From NCBI GenBank assembly GCA_020543525.1, contig JAHYIO010000005.1:62001-126000 (forward strand): 64,000 nucleotides of DNA, written 5' to 3'. Source of the DNA: Coriolopsis trogii (lineage: Eukaryota > Basidiomycota > Agaricomycetes > Polyporales > Polyporaceae). The position numbers were made by a program, and so were the translations under genes. Below the pieces are notes generated by a model. That model had not been told where the DNA came from. It did not search any database and worked only from the letters and a program-made list of their open reading frames with translations. Below, piece after piece: positions 21,834 through 34,340 of this stretch; the first letter of the stretch is position 1; each line of letters opens with the position of its first letter.

Positions 21834-22195
21834 GACCTGGGTTGAAGCCGAGCGGTATGTTCAGTCAGGTTTTTTTTTGATATGGATTCGGACAGAAAAC
21901 TAAATGGAGCAGAAAAAGAAACGCGACGTCGTAACGACGTATGGCGATGAATACTTGGACCGTGAGAGTGAGTTTGGTGTCGAAGTGTGCCAGACGTCAG
22001 CTGGCAGCTTGGTACCATCGTGCTATCCCCATATACGCGTTTGCAGCACAATTGAAAGGAGATGAAGATGAGATTTGTCAAGGACCCCGTGTGGACCAAT
22101 CTGTGAAGTTGAGCGAGGTACATACATTGTTGTGGCAGTTTGGATTGGGCGCCAACTGCGGTCCGAATTAGGTTGAGCGCCAAAAGCGGCCCGAC

Positions 22196-22262
22196 ATGCA
22201 TGCGCCTTGGGATGCATCCGTGGTGACGGACGCCACCGTTAGGGATGCATCCAACCTACTAC
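22196..22262 (+). repeat. Copy of a TIR-element end (GGATGCATCC motif pair)
   Basis: Two GGATGCATCC palindromes flank GACGGACGCCACCGT, followed by CCTACT. The same arrangement, in the same orientation, forms the right end of the element at 43968-44780. Only this end is seen here; a matching left end was not found, so it may be a solo or truncated copy. Confidence 0.7.
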
Positions 22263-23203
22263 ATATCTACAAAGTAAAGCCTCGACATTGTTCGGCGAAC
22301 ATTGTGATCCTTCGAGTCGTCCATGCAGCATATCCGGCTAATAGTCCCATATTGCCGCTCAACGGTCTATGGCTCGTCATTCGTCTCAGGAAGCCTCACT
22401 CCGCCCTCCTCACCCTCTCATTCCATCCTGTCCCCATTTCCTCGGTACTATGCAATGCAGGGTCCTATCATGACTCCTGTCGATGGGCCGGGGCCCATAT
22501 GGGTTGTAGAGAACTTCTTACGACGATAGCCCGCCGCATCTGCTAGACCGTACGACAGTGTCTCTTCCCAGAATATCGTCAGTTTCTCTCCATTCGTCTC
22601 ACACGCATATTTCCGATTGAGGGACCCGGCCTGCTATGCGGTACTACTACCAGTGTTTTGGCTTTTGCGTCTTGTCGTCTCTACCATATGGCACAGTCCT
22701 AATTATTGAGCATGCTCCACGTACCCTTTTCCGAGTTCGTGTTCGCTCTGACTTTCCTGATGTCTTGTCACAAGCTCCGTCAGTCTCGGCTACTTACGCG
22801 ATAGACGTCCGTATCTGTCCGTGAGCACGCAGAAGAGGACTGGCTTCAATCCATTACAGATCGATAATGTATGCATTATTCGTACACTCACGGGCGGCTC
22901 AAAGCCCGCACTCAGGCTCAGGTACATGTAAGCGCTTGCTCCCTTGACGAGAACCGGCGCCTCACTGGTCGGATTGCTTGCCATAGAACCACGACCTCCA
23001 ACGCTGCTTTCCCGGCCCTGTTTCTTGCCTGCACCAGCTGCGGCTGCGCTCTGCACTGACCAGGCTGTATTCTGACAGATGCTGCGTGGGCATCGGGCAT
23101 CCCCGCAGCAACTCGAAACTGGAGGGCGGTGATGTGGTATTTATACGTCGTTGCAACCTGCTTCCCATGCTTGTGTAGGCTCCGCGTGTCATTCGCTGTC
23201 GAA
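22263..23203. other. No gene recognised; upstream region of the GH16 gene
   Basis: Open frames are short and lack domains. The stretch leads into the GH16 promoter. Confidence 0.4.
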
Positions 23204-23210
23204 TATAAAG
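23204..23210 (+). promoter_or_regulatory. Possible TATA box of the GH16 gene
   Basis: TATAAAG lies about 250 bp before the GH16 ATG, followed by a pyrimidine-rich leader. Assignment is by position and sequence only. Confidence 0.35.
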
Positions 23211-23457
23211 GACGGTATGTTCGCCATCCTGCCTTGTCCTTCTCTCCTACCGCCCCAATCCGACTGTCGTCTCCTGTCCCGACACGAGGACTGCCTGCTT
23301 GCTTGAGTTGATACTGGGTGCTGTGAGAAGCGCACTTCTGACCATTTGTTTGTCTCGAGGAACGACTTCTCTGGCGCTCGATCTCGACAGGTCTACGCCC
23401 TTATAGCTTATACAGAGCCCTCGACCGTACGCTCTCCTCTTACTCTCTGCGCCCACC

Positions 23458-25146
23458 ATGCATACCCCTGCAAGCCTCGTCTATACCCTCTTGCTCGTCT
23501 CTGCGCCCTCATACGCCGCATACAACCTCCTCAAGGAGTACTCGGGCCAAAGCTTCTTCACAGGCTGGGACTTTGAGGACGGCTTTGACAACACGACGAA
23601 TGGTGAGTCCCACACGACTTGTAGCCCTATGCATGCAGTCGTGACTCGAGGGCCTGTGAAGGCGCGGTCAACTGGTTGAACCAGAGTGCGGCGACCACTG
23701 CTGGCCTCATCTCCGTCAACGACAAGGGGAACGTGATCATCAAGGTCGACGACACGACCAATCTTCCGAACGTGACCGTCGTCACCGACCAGCAGAAGCG
23801 CGACTCGGTACGTCTCGCTCCCTGTTGCCCACCCATCCAACACCCGAGCCCCCGCACCGCCCAGCACCCGCGGTGCAAGCTCCGTTCCCCACGCGCTCCT
23901 CGCCGCTTTTGTTCACACACGCGCACAGGTCGAGATCAGCACGCACGACTTCTTCCCCATCGGGAGCGTGTTCGTGTTCGACGCTGTGCACGTCCCTTTC
24001 GGCTGCTCCGTCTGGCCCTCCTTCTGGACGCGCGGCCCGAACTGGCCAAACGGCGGCGAGATCGACATCCTCGAGAGCGTGAACAGGATGACGAACAACC
24101 AGATGGCCCTCCACACCACCCCCGGCTGCACCCAGCCCGCAGACGTCACGCAGCTCAGGACGCCCAAGGGCACAGACTGCTCGTCTGGCACGGACTCGCG
24201 TGTCGGGTGTGCGGTGTCGGAGACGCAGGATAATAGCTTCGGCGAGGGGTTCAACAACGCAGGTGGAGGCGTGTGGGCCGCGCAGTTTGACACTACGGGC
24301 ATATTGTAAGTCCCTCTGATGATGCTGCGAACACCCTCGCTCATTGTATGCGTGATTGTATAGCGTCTGGTTCTGGACGGTGAGCATATACCTGACCTTG
24401 TCGCAGGGTTAGCATCTCATCGAATTCACTTCGTAGAGGGACAGCATCCCCTCGGACGTCTCCAAGACGTCCAAGTCCGTCGACCCCACGACATGGGGCA
24501 CCCCATCCGCAGCATGGCCCGCGTCGTCGTGCAACATCAGCAACTTCTTCACGCCCCAGCAGCTGGTCATCGACGTGACCCTCTGCGGCGACTTGTACGT
24601 ATTCCTTACGCAAAAAGGGCCGCGTCCGGCGCGCATATACTCACACCTCATGCCTCCCCCAGTGCCGGCCAACCGAACGTCTACCAGTCCACGTGCGGGC
24701 AACCGGGCGTAGATGTCGGACCGAACACTTGCGTACGTCCTCTCTCCCACACGCTACCCTGCGCCCTGCCCAGAACTCTGAGATAATAAATGCTGGATGC
24801 TGGCTCTGGATGATGGATGATGGATGCTGACTCGCCCGCCCGACAGTACACGGAGAACGTGAACGGCACAGGCGCAAACTACGCCGACGCATTCTTCGAG
24901 ATCTCCTACGTGAGCGTCTTCTCGCTCTCGGACACCGTCCTCGCTCCGTCCGTGTCTGGCACGGTGACCGTGTTGAACACCGCCAATCCCTCCGCGACGT
25001 CTTCTGGGAACGGGAATGGGAACGGAGGCGGGAACTCGACGACGACGGACGACAATGGGGGCGGGAACGGGGCTGTGTCTGCGAGGAGTTTCGGAGTGTC
25101 CGCTCTGGGTGTGGTCGTGGCGGCGTTCGCGTGGGCATTGATGTAG
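23458..25146 (+). CDS. GPI-anchored GH16 endo-beta-1,3(4)-glucanase-like protein
   Basis: Seven exons join in phase to 403 aa: 23458-23602, 23662-23807, 23929-24305, 24364-24379, 24437-24594, 24663-24732 and 24847-25146. Residues 1 to about 20 form a signal peptide (MHTPASLVYTLLLVSAPSYA). YNLLKEYSGQSFFTGWDFED and the active-site block GGEIDILE follow, with predicted catalytic Glu141, Asp143 and Glu146 (ExDxxE), preceded by SVWPSFWTRGPNWPNGG. The 3' exon encodes a Ser/Gly/Asn-rich linker and a hydrophobic C-terminus (GVVVAAFAWALM) typical of GPI attachment. It should act at the cell wall on beta-glucan, in remodelling or degradation; fungal GH16 members include glucanases and transglycosylases, so exact activity is open. 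One exon is only 16 nt. A copy of its last exon is found at 36050-36360. Confidence 0.92.
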
Positions 25147-26398
25147 GTGCTGGTGCGGACAAAACCTTAGACGCCTGCCGCCTGATGCCAAAGGCCGTGA
25201 ATGCTCGATTGAACTTCTTGGACTGGATCCGGACGGACCGTATCGGTAGTCGTAATACTTCGACCCACTATTCTCCGCGTACGTTAATGTTGTGAATAGA
25301 AGCGTGTAATGGTAGAGCACTGACCTTTCTATCCGAGATAGCGGTTTGCGATATTACGAGCGCCAAACCGACTTGAGCCTAGGACAACTCTTTATACTTG
25401 TGCCGTAACTGGCAAACACACCGTTGTAGACGGATGCTCAGACGCATCAGGCGCCAGACGCGGGTATTTTCAATGCCTGGTGGTCATAGGGAATGGCCCT
25501 CCGTGCGGTCCTGAACACAGTAGTGATGCGAGATTGATGCCGGCGGTGCTGTGAATCAGGAAACAATAGTGACTCGCATTCAACACGCCCATCTTGTGGC
25601 CCTCCAAGGATTGCTAGTATTGTCAGTAGTTTGCTCTAGAGTGTGGTGTTTCATCAGGTCTTGTTCAACTTTGTAGGATGCGTGCGCGTTTGTTACTCGT
25701 TACAGTTGACTTATGTTCTACTTTTATTGAATACAATCGTCTACTTATATATTTAATACAATCTATTATTTGAGGAACAATACAATGCGGCTATTCAATA
25801 CAAGCCACTATTCAATACAAGCCACTATTCAATACAGCCAGATCAATACAACAATACTATACAGCACGAATTACATTTGTGCCGAATCCCTTTAGTTCCA
25901 TGCAGGCCTGCTCTTCTCCATTACTCAGGCATTTTTCATAACTTCGCGTTTTCGTCAACGTAACCTCCTGCAACGTATAAGGTGAGCGAGTATGGCTTCC
26001 CATATTGAATCTTTCTGAACTTATCTATAAATTCTACCAGTTGCTCAGATCGTTCCAATCCTTGTGGCCACCACAGTCCTCATGTATAGTCCCCCTATTT
26101 TGATACTCCATCCATGCTTTGCAGTGGCACCAGGTAAGCAATATTGCTGAGGAGACAGGGCAAGACTGATCCAGACATTAGAGTCATACTGCTCACGTAC
26201 TCAATTCGCAATATTTGTTTTGGATAGTCATCTGACCATGACGTGATATTCTCGCTGTACAAACAGCTGCAAAGTTGTCATGTTATGTATGATTGTCACA
26301 CGCTTCCTTTTGTATATAATCCATGCTGGTCACTGGTCCAAGCGTTCACCCCCATAAACCTGTTCTCCTCTATCGCTTCCAACTAGTCTGTGTTGTTC
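25147..26398. other. Gene-free, AT-rich stretch with short direct repeats
   Basis: No coding signal is seen. Between about 25770 and 25870 the words TATTCAATACAA(GCCAC) recur several times (at least three near-tandem copies around 25790-25840). Base composition is visibly more AT-rich than in neighbouring genes, as expected for decayed transposon sequence. Confidence 0.5.
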
Positions 26399-27238
26399 AT
26401 GATGGCTGCTGCAAACGATATAGCACCTCTTCCCCCTTTGCCTCACCCCCTACTCAGCCTCAGGCGTATCGACTTACCAGCATGTGGTGTCTGTGGGTTG
26501 CCCTGCCTGTTTAGGTGCTCGTCATGCACCAATGGACCTGCCTACTGCTGCCCCCAGCATTTTATCCTGGTATGTATCACATATCTCACAATAAGCTCCT
26601 ATGCTTAGAGCATGCTTGTTAGGGTTGGATCACGCATGGTCCAGTATGCGATGGCTCTGCTCTTGCCCGTCCAGACAATCGACCCACCCTTCTTCCCTTC
26701 CACCGCATGGTGGCACACGATGATGGCCCTCTCACCATCTCTGTGTCCCCGCCAAGCCACACAGAGGCCGATAGTATAAATTTTGGAACTATCAAGGCTA
26801 TGCTTGCCCATCCCAACTCTAGTAAGTACTACTCAAAGTGTGTTGATTTACATGCAGTTTGTAACACTCCAATCAGCCACCCCTATTATTGTCTCCATAC
26901 CCTTAGAGCCACAACATGAGGGTGAAAGACGTTGCCCTGAGCCTATTCTAACAGGGATATTTGTTCCTCCTTACATTGAAACTCTCGTGCAGTTTGGATG
27001 GGGCATGAAGGTTCTCAAGAATCCTTTGCAGGTTTTTGCGGGGGAATCGGTCCAGACTGACTGCGAGTTCTGGAATCGTTGCGTGGAGAGTATGACAAGT
27101 GGTGCCTTGGTTCATTCTTTACCATGGGTGGGACCTGCTGTTGCATTGAAGTTTGCTTCCATTGCTTGCGATGCTTACGTCGATTTTGAGCCAGCAGACA
27201 TTACGCATGTTCGGGAGTTCTTTGCAATGCGTTTGTAG
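26399..27238 (+). CDS. Small MYND-type zinc-finger protein
   Basis: Three exons (26399-26569, 26623-26821 and 26877-27238) join in phase to 243 aa, with introns of 53 nt (GTATGT..TTAG) and 55 nt (GTAAGT..TCAG). Near residues 29-69 lies CGVCGLPCLFRCSSC, then AYCCPQH, then H-x3-C. This is a MYND finger of the basidiomycete type, in which the sixth ligand is histidine rather than cysteine (YC-x3-H-x7-H-x3-C). The remaining part (EPILTGIFVPPYIETLVQFG, later SGALVHSLPWVGPAVALKFA) is not recognised. MYND fingers usually mediate protein contacts. It stands alone in a repeat-rich area and has no neighbour suggesting a pathway. The splice at 26622 is chosen because it removes an in-frame TAG and restores the finger. 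Confidence 0.72.
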
Positions 27239-27447
27239 AGCGTAGTGATCATGTACTAGTAGCATACTGCAGCATCCATCTTTGTCTTCTTGGAGTGCTT
27301 GTCAAGCATATTCATGATGTGTCAATTCCAAGGGAGTACGGCAATGCACCAAACTTCTGTGAGATGCCAATATCCAAGACCAAAGTGTCAAAGCGAGGGT
27401 TAAACTCCTTCCTTTAACCAGTTGCGCCAGATCCTGTGAGCAAAAAA

Positions 27448-27539
27448 GGCCACAAGAAGAGTCGAACTCCTGTCCATAGTAGACATGCTACAAGTGTGGT
27501 CAATACGCTACTGTTGTGTTACCGTTACACCATGTGGCC
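27448..27539 (-). tRNA. tRNA-like gene, isotype unresolved
   Basis: On the minus strand there is a perfect 7-bp acceptor stem (GGCCACA / TGTGGCC), a D-arm GTGT-AACGGTA-ACAC, and a T-arm AGGAG-TTCGACT-CTTCT. A T6 run follows directly and fits a Pol III terminator. The 92-nt length implies an intron of about 20 nt or a long insert in the anticodon arm. The anticodon stem could not be folded unambiguously (AGTAG/CTACT pairing leaves an odd loop), so it could be an intron-bearing tRNA or a tRNA pseudogene. Confidence 0.6.
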
Positions 27540-28798
27540 TTAACACGGGATACATATTTTTCAACTATACTTATATCCTACGCCCCAGGAACGTGGCAAC
27601 CCGATCTGCATACCCACGTCAAGGTCAGCAATATGCATCCTGTTTCTGCCACTGCGGATGCCAGTGAGTCAGTTGTCTTTGCTATGTGCCAGCTGTTTGC
27701 AAAATGATAGACTGCCCCGGCCCGCGTGACAACAGCGTGCCTTGTTTGGCCGCCTTTGGCCAAGTCTTGGCAATATCAACTCCACTCCTTTACACACCTG
27801 CTGCAGCCGACTGCATGCCCACCTACAATACCTACGACCCTCAGATCTCAGGTATTGTCTTGTAGGTTGCGACCATAGCGTCAGACATAGTTGTGGTTGT
27901 GGTGGAAAACCTCCATGACTGAAACACTATCAGATATGTTCTTATCATGCTCCCTAATCTTCCCGACTCGACGATCACTCTCACCACCCATGATATCTTG
28001 AATGCCACAATCCATGACCACCCTATCCATGAGGGCCAGTTGCTGGTCCTTGTCCCAGGCCACTGAGTGGTCTTCCCCCTCGAGAGCGGCCCGGATTCCC
28101 CCATTTTTGCACTGTACTACTTCAAGGCCATGCAAGAAGAGGAGAGCAGGAGGCGCACTGCATGGCCTGACATGGGATCGATGGTTACGGCGATCCAATG
28201 AAAGCTTCGATGGAACCCAACCGGGGAGGTGCGAGCTCTCAGTGAAACCTCCCTGACGCCTTGTTCGAAGGAGACCCAAGGATAACCCAGGGCGAATGGG
28301 GTAAAAATTTTCTGTATGCAATAAGCAAGAGTGGGCACGTGGAGAAGAGGCACATCGCACGCCTAGGCAGGTCATCTTGGACATGTGGGGCAGCGGTCTG
28401 GGCCTTTGCGAACGACGTCAGAGCTGTTGTACCTGTATATACCTGTATAGTCTATATGCCAATGCGAGGCTGTCTTCTTGACGCAATGGTGTGCGAGGAT
28501 GCTCTGACGATGACCGCAGGTGCTGCAGAGACTGCACTCTGATACGGGCTCGGCTAGGGGTCCATGACTTTGGTCACATCAGGTCACTCGGCATGAGTCG
28601 GCAGTCATGCTCAGTAATGTGGGTTTGGTGTCGAGAACTCAGCAGCGAGAAGAGTGGCACTTAGAGCATAACATTTGCAATGTCTGATGTCTCTTCCATG
28701 CAAGCCCTACCTGTTCTAAAACTCGAAATATGGGGGGGCCCCCTCCTTTCCAATTTTGTGAATGGTTTCTGAACCGACATCTTGCTCTCCTACATACC
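27540..28798. other. No gene recognised
   Basis: A minus-strand open frame of 167 codons (27881-28384) has no recognisable motif and unusual composition. It is probably a relic or a chance frame. Confidence 0.35.
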
Positions 28799-31053
28799 TA
28801 CTATCGCTCCCCTAGAGTTCAGAGGTTAGCTGAGGAGTCTGCTATATTTTCCCTCCCTTACTGCCGATAATGCTGACATTTGGTACATTAACGAAGCATA
28901 GTAAAAACAGCGAGCCTGCAAAGTTTGGTGAGAGTACAACAAAAAAGTGAGTGTTTGAACAAAGTAAGAGGTGCCCTCCCCTAGTGTTCAGAGGTTTCTC
29001 CGTGCGCAGTGTCACAATTAGTCACACTGCCAAAGGGTGCCGGTTATGATCTCTAACTGATATCCCCCTGTGGAGATAGGCGCCACATGCCTTGTAACCT
29101 AAACTAGCACTCTTGAAAGTCACGCTCGAGGACCTTGAGGACATACTCTCTGCATCTGTCCCATACACAGTATGTAGAGGCTCGGAGAATTTAATCTTGG
29201 ACTGGGTCACAAACGCAAGAGGGACCCATCTTCGGAACACTCTTTGCCCAAGATTGCATCAGCAAAAAGGGCAGTCGCCGACCAAAGGCGGCGGTGGTGG
29301 CAGTGCATGACAAGCGCCCCAGCGACCTGTCGGATGGTGGTCGGATATGCTCAGACACTATCGGACAGACGGTGTCTGACTGTTCCGCCTCTGACGTCTG
29401 ACCGAAACCACCTCACACGGCCGTCTGACGAATGCTCACGGTCATACAGAATACACTAAGCCCCCTTACAAGATCATTCTTAACCATTCCCTGCTTGCTG
29501 TTTGGTCACAGGTGAGTACTGCTCACGGGAGCGATCAGTGCATGAATATTGTCCCGGGGCAAGGGAACATGAGGGTCCATGTGCACGGTTTACAGCTGAG
29601 CACACATGCTCATAATAGTCCACTAAGTGCATGCCACTCATGCGCCATGCATCCGAGTCCTTAGGCCTCAATCATCCCCCGGTCAGGACCATTACCCGGT
29701 GACCATCCTGAGTCCTCCCTTCTCCGCCCTACTGATAGCCGAAGGAGATGAGATAGCAAGACACTGATGAAGTCGGCAGTGAAGCGACGAGGGCCTCCGG
29801 GGGACAGACGCCGATGGATGATGTGATCAGACTTCTTCACGTGACCGGATACGCGTTCATGACGCATCAGTGACAGTGGACACATCGTCATCACTCATAT
29901 CCGTACACACCTCTATGATTGACTATGACTGGTCACCACTCCCTGCGGTATGGTCGTCAATGGTCATCAATGGTCAGACCCTGACCAAGGGCTGACCATG
30001 TGCGCGCGCCGCACCGTGAGAGACACCCATTCGTGACCGCACACGATCAGGTCTCAGGGTGCATCAGAAAACGCAGATATCTCTTTTGGCTCCATCAGGC
30101 TCCTGACGGAGCCGGAGGAGCCCCGGATATTTCCGATCCATCTTGATCCTGCATCTCCTGCCGGGTCCTCGACAGGAGATGGGTGGATCCTGCAGGAGAT
30201 GGAGTTCTCCTTGCGATGTATGCAATCACAGTTGTACTATTGTGAGCTTTGTGACATCTCTTGAGAGCTAGATAGTGGCACATACATACAACATACATAA
30301 CTAGAGTCTATCAGAGTGTACCTGTCCACCCCTCCGGCCTCGAGCAGCACCCTGTCAACACCAACCTCCGCCTGTGGAATGGCAGACTATTTATAGTGAC
30401 ATTGCAACAATTTACTACCAACCACAGGAGCACCGGTGTATACTTTACTGTGTACATGGCAGCATGTCCAAGTCTCTGGCTATGGCGGAGAGTATCATGG
30501 AGATATGACTCTCCTGCAGGATACACATCTCCAACGAGCTCCTGCAGGAGATTATACTCCTGTAGGAGTTCGACCCTCCCTGATGGGGCCATCGGAGATG
30601 TCAATCTCCCTTCGGATCAAAAGGAGACCCGTCTCCTTCCGGAGTGGGCGCTGTTTCCTGATGTGGTCCGACCGTTCAAGGTGCGTCTGGCAAGCTTCGT
30701 AACCCTCAGACAAAGACAGCCATGCATTACGAAGGACGACCGCATGCAGTCACCTACATGTACATTTTGCTGATGCGCAACGACCTCACCTCCATTTCAT
30801 CTCGTTCTTGTTTAAATACATTACTCGTATCTGTGCCCACATATTTGTATAATTTCAGCATTCTGAAGTCGTAAACAAGCGAGCTACACCCTTATCTCCG
30901 AACACTAGGGCACCTCCGATGTAACGGTCTAGGTTATAAGTGCCGGAACGCAGGTCAAGCCGAGCTTGACATTGTGGCCTTTTGGTCCAGTTGACATCAC
31001 GTCTGATTCCGGCAGCGTGACCGTTACATCCGAACACTAGGGGAGCGATAGTA
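28799..31053. mobile_element. Candidate non-autonomous element with nested inverted repeats
   Basis: The outer ends are inverted copies: 28799-28823 matches the reverse complement of 31029-31053 with two mismatches (core TATCGCTCCCCTAG). Inner inverted copies lie at about 28968-28995 and 30893-30920 (core GGTGCCCT..AGTGTTC). No transposase frame lies inside. The interior is unusually rich in short palindromes (CTCCTGCAGGAG, GGAGATnATCTCC-like, TCAGACGG/CCGTCTGA). A 13-bp inverted pair (GATGTAACGGTC / GACCGTTACATC) frames a hairpin at 30918-31030. No target-site duplication was found. Confidence 0.5.
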
Positions 31054-34000
31054 CTCGTTATGGGAGAAAGCGATGTGATGACACGTGGGATGACGCGTGA
31101 GAGCAAACGTCCCGGAATGTCCTGCTGAAATACGAAGCCACTAGAGCGCCGTACGTATTGCCATTTATATCTAATTTCCCACCCCAGATTGATTCGACAT
31201 TTGTCGAGGGGAGACCTGGACCCTAAAGTGTCCAGGAACCGGTCAGACCGGTCATGGTTAACGTCGTCCTGAGTCTATGGCGCGAAGAGAAGAGACTCCA
31301 TTGTGAACGTCCCGCGGATACTGTCGAGAACGGGCGATGCGTCGCTCCTTCAAGTCAACGAAGGTGCCGACGTAGAGTGAGCGGGCGCGAGTCGTGACCT
31401 GAGGGAGATGTATGTACCAAATTCAAGAGATGCCGCTCACACACTGGCACGACCCGGAGATATTGCTGTGTGTGCTGAGACCTTCAGGCTCCGCCGGACC
31501 TTGAGGCCTCATGGCCGAAGCTGCGTTTCTTACGCCAAGCATGTCTGCCAGTGTCAACTGACAGGATGGACTCAGCACTTCATGGTAGTGAGCGTGCAGA
31601 AAACGGGAGTAGCGCTCCAGACCCGCTGTGACCTGTGTCCTTCAAGGTCCTGCGATGTCAACCTGCAAGAGTCTCGGAACGCCGCCCCTTCTCTGAGCTG
31701 TCATTCTACTCGTACCAAGTCACTGACTCAGGGTATTGAACTCTAGGGCGTAGAAGCCCGACATTAAAAGCGCATAGTCGTCTTCCGTATGAACAGTCTG
31801 GCACAACATCGTTCTCGATGGGATGCCGACCTCGTTCCATTGCATCGAAACGTCCTTGCATGTTATGAACCTTTCCTCTGTTACGTTCAGAGGTCTTCTC
31901 GACTTTGTGCTCAAGAAGGAACACTACCGCCCCCGGTGGCCCATCAACGGGACCGAGCCCGCGGGCGACTCAGCGCTCAGGCGCTCATTGGCAAACTCTT
32001 TGGACCTCAAACCAGGTTCGCTCCAGCTTTTTCCCCTAGCAATGTCTTCAACCCATCACAATTGCATATGCAGGTTTTTCGTATGTCGACAAAACATCAT
32101 CGGCTCAGAACGCTGATTCCTGAGGCGCCGGCCCCAATATGTAGTAGACGGTAGTGAGCATGCCACTGACCGCTCCACAGACATCAGGAAAACTCCCCCT
32201 GGCGAATGAGCGCTCAATTAGTGCTACTCAGGGAATATTCGTGAATAACCCGCTCACTGCTTGCTAATTTGTGGCTCGTGCTTGCTCATTTCTGAAAGAG
32301 AGTCTACAGGAGTGAATAACAGATGAAATACTTCTCTTCCAGGTCCAATTGGTTGGTACAGGCATATCACACATGTATTGGAACACATTCTCATGTATAT
32401 GCGTCTACATTCAGAACATGTCACACGTTTGGCTAGTACCACTCTACAACAAAACACATCGCTCAATGGTGCATACTGGTGCTTACCTGCCCAACATCTT
32501 CCACCCCTCAAAGACGCGATCCACGTCCTGGTCATCGAAGTGCGTACGCCGATCGGAGCAGGAGCTGTTACAGGAGCTGGGAGAACTTGAAGCAGACTCG
32601 GGCTCGGGGAGAGCCGTAGGACGAGTTTAAGACGAGATGAGAGTCAATATCAGCCAAGGACTGGAGGTTTGTGACCCACTCGGGTACCGCGAGCAAGAGA
32701 GTTGGAGTCGGAGGTGATAAGTCGACGAGGTCACAGCGAGGCTCAATGCGGGCGCTGCTCCCTCCGGCAACACCCGGAGCATTGAAACTCCGCACAGGTG
32801 ATGACGCGTCCTCTTCCTAGCCCTCACTTCATTCCTCTTGAACTTCATATCCCCTGTTCGAAGGATAGCTTGGACCCTCCTATGCACGGTGCTTAGTGTC
32901 TGCTATCACATCTGCTTGTCTCTCTTGGCCTTCTGACTATGGCTATCTCGAACTACGGTCATCTCGCGCCTGTCTAGCCGCCGCGACATCACTGCCTGAT
33001 CTGTCGACAATCTAGCCTGTCAAAGGTTGTGAGTTTGTCCCCGTCTATATGCCCGACATCTCGCCATACACTCACGATATCCGTTCCATATCTACGGACA
33101 CGCTGGCAGCTCCTTTAGACCGCTAGTCCCCTACTCACACCCACATAGCAACATGTTAGGTGAGTAATCGCTAGTACGCTGTCGCTCCAGCAAATCTATT
33201 GCGGAGACTACCGCAGCTATGACGACCCATGATACCACTTCATTGGCCGTTACGCGACCACCACTGCTACCAACGATACGGCTACGACCGAGACGACCAC
33301 GAATGCTGACACAACTGCTACAACCAATGCTGCACCTTCTCCTGATTCCACCACCAGGACTGCTGCCGCATGCCACGACTACAGCTAACACGGCTACTCA
33401 ACCAAATGTGAACTCGGACAACACAACAGTTGCCGCCACAGCGCAACCGTGGTCTTTAGCGACCGCTATGACTCTGGTGCGTTGATTTGATTCTGTTCGT
33501 GCATTCTAGCCAACTGATCATCTTGTGACATGCACGCCCTACATGTACGCCCAGTGAAAGGTGCATTGTCGCCATTATCTCAGCTAGGATGAAGGCTTGA
33601 GACTGATGTTTGATCATTGTATGTTTGCATCCTTGTTTCACAGTATCTCTTCTGTGTCGCTGATCCATCTGTTTGGCGCTATGTTATCACCTCCTCAGTA
33701 TGACATCCTTGTCCAGCTGCTCCACTGCCATGTATATGTACTGTAGTGTACCAGCTATCAATATATTTCATGCCGGCCTCATTTTGTTCTGTTCTGGTGC
33801 GATGAAGGCTATCCTTGAATTGGCCGTTAATGATAGGTAATGTCAGCTACTATTGGATCTAATCCCAGCTAATCTTGCCAATTAGCCAGGGACGTATCTA
33901 ATGAGCACTAACACGGTAAATCGGATTATTAGCGCAATTTAGCGCTCATTTTCGAAAATTCGCTAGGGGGAGTTTCCCTGATGGAACCGTTCAATCAGTA

Positions 34001-34340
34001 GATGACCATGCCGCTGAGGCGCGGATCGTCGTATAGTATGGTCACATACTGATGGCAAATTGCCACACAGAGGACAGTCACTGAAGGAGCGGAGAAGGAC
34101 AATGTCGTTCCATCAGGCTACGTCAAGCCCAAGAACCTACATGCAATCGCCATTCTCAGAGTATGCTTACTGTCTTATCACCGTGAAGCACACTTTGCCG
34201 CATCTTGCGGGAAGGAGATAGGTTGCATAAGCAGGAGTATAAAGGCCGGGGACACAAAGTTGACGATTCACCGAGCCAGACCACTGGCACCTCCTGCATC
34301 CGAGTCCGCCATCTCAGGCTTGGCCGCTCAGCCTTGTACC
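31054..34340. other. Gene-poor region with relics
   Basis: No intact gene is supported. About 33220-33480 encodes a Thr/Ala/Asn-rich tract on the plus strand without an open start. A minus-strand frame at 32568-32795 (DLVDLSPPTPTLLLAVPEW) looks like a coding fragment but could not be assigned. The rest shows only short frames. Confidence 0.4.

Noticed and set aside
21335..21880. Plus-strand 181-codon frame
   Set aside because: Antisense shadow of the PPR-like relic.
27881..28384. Minus-strand 167-codon frame
   Set aside because: No recognisable domain and no flanking exons; treated as relic or chance.
29300..30700. CRISPR-like or satellite interpretation of the repeated palindromic words
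   Set aside because: Units are irregular in spacing and sequence, no constant repeat-spacer period exists, and the organism is eukaryotic.
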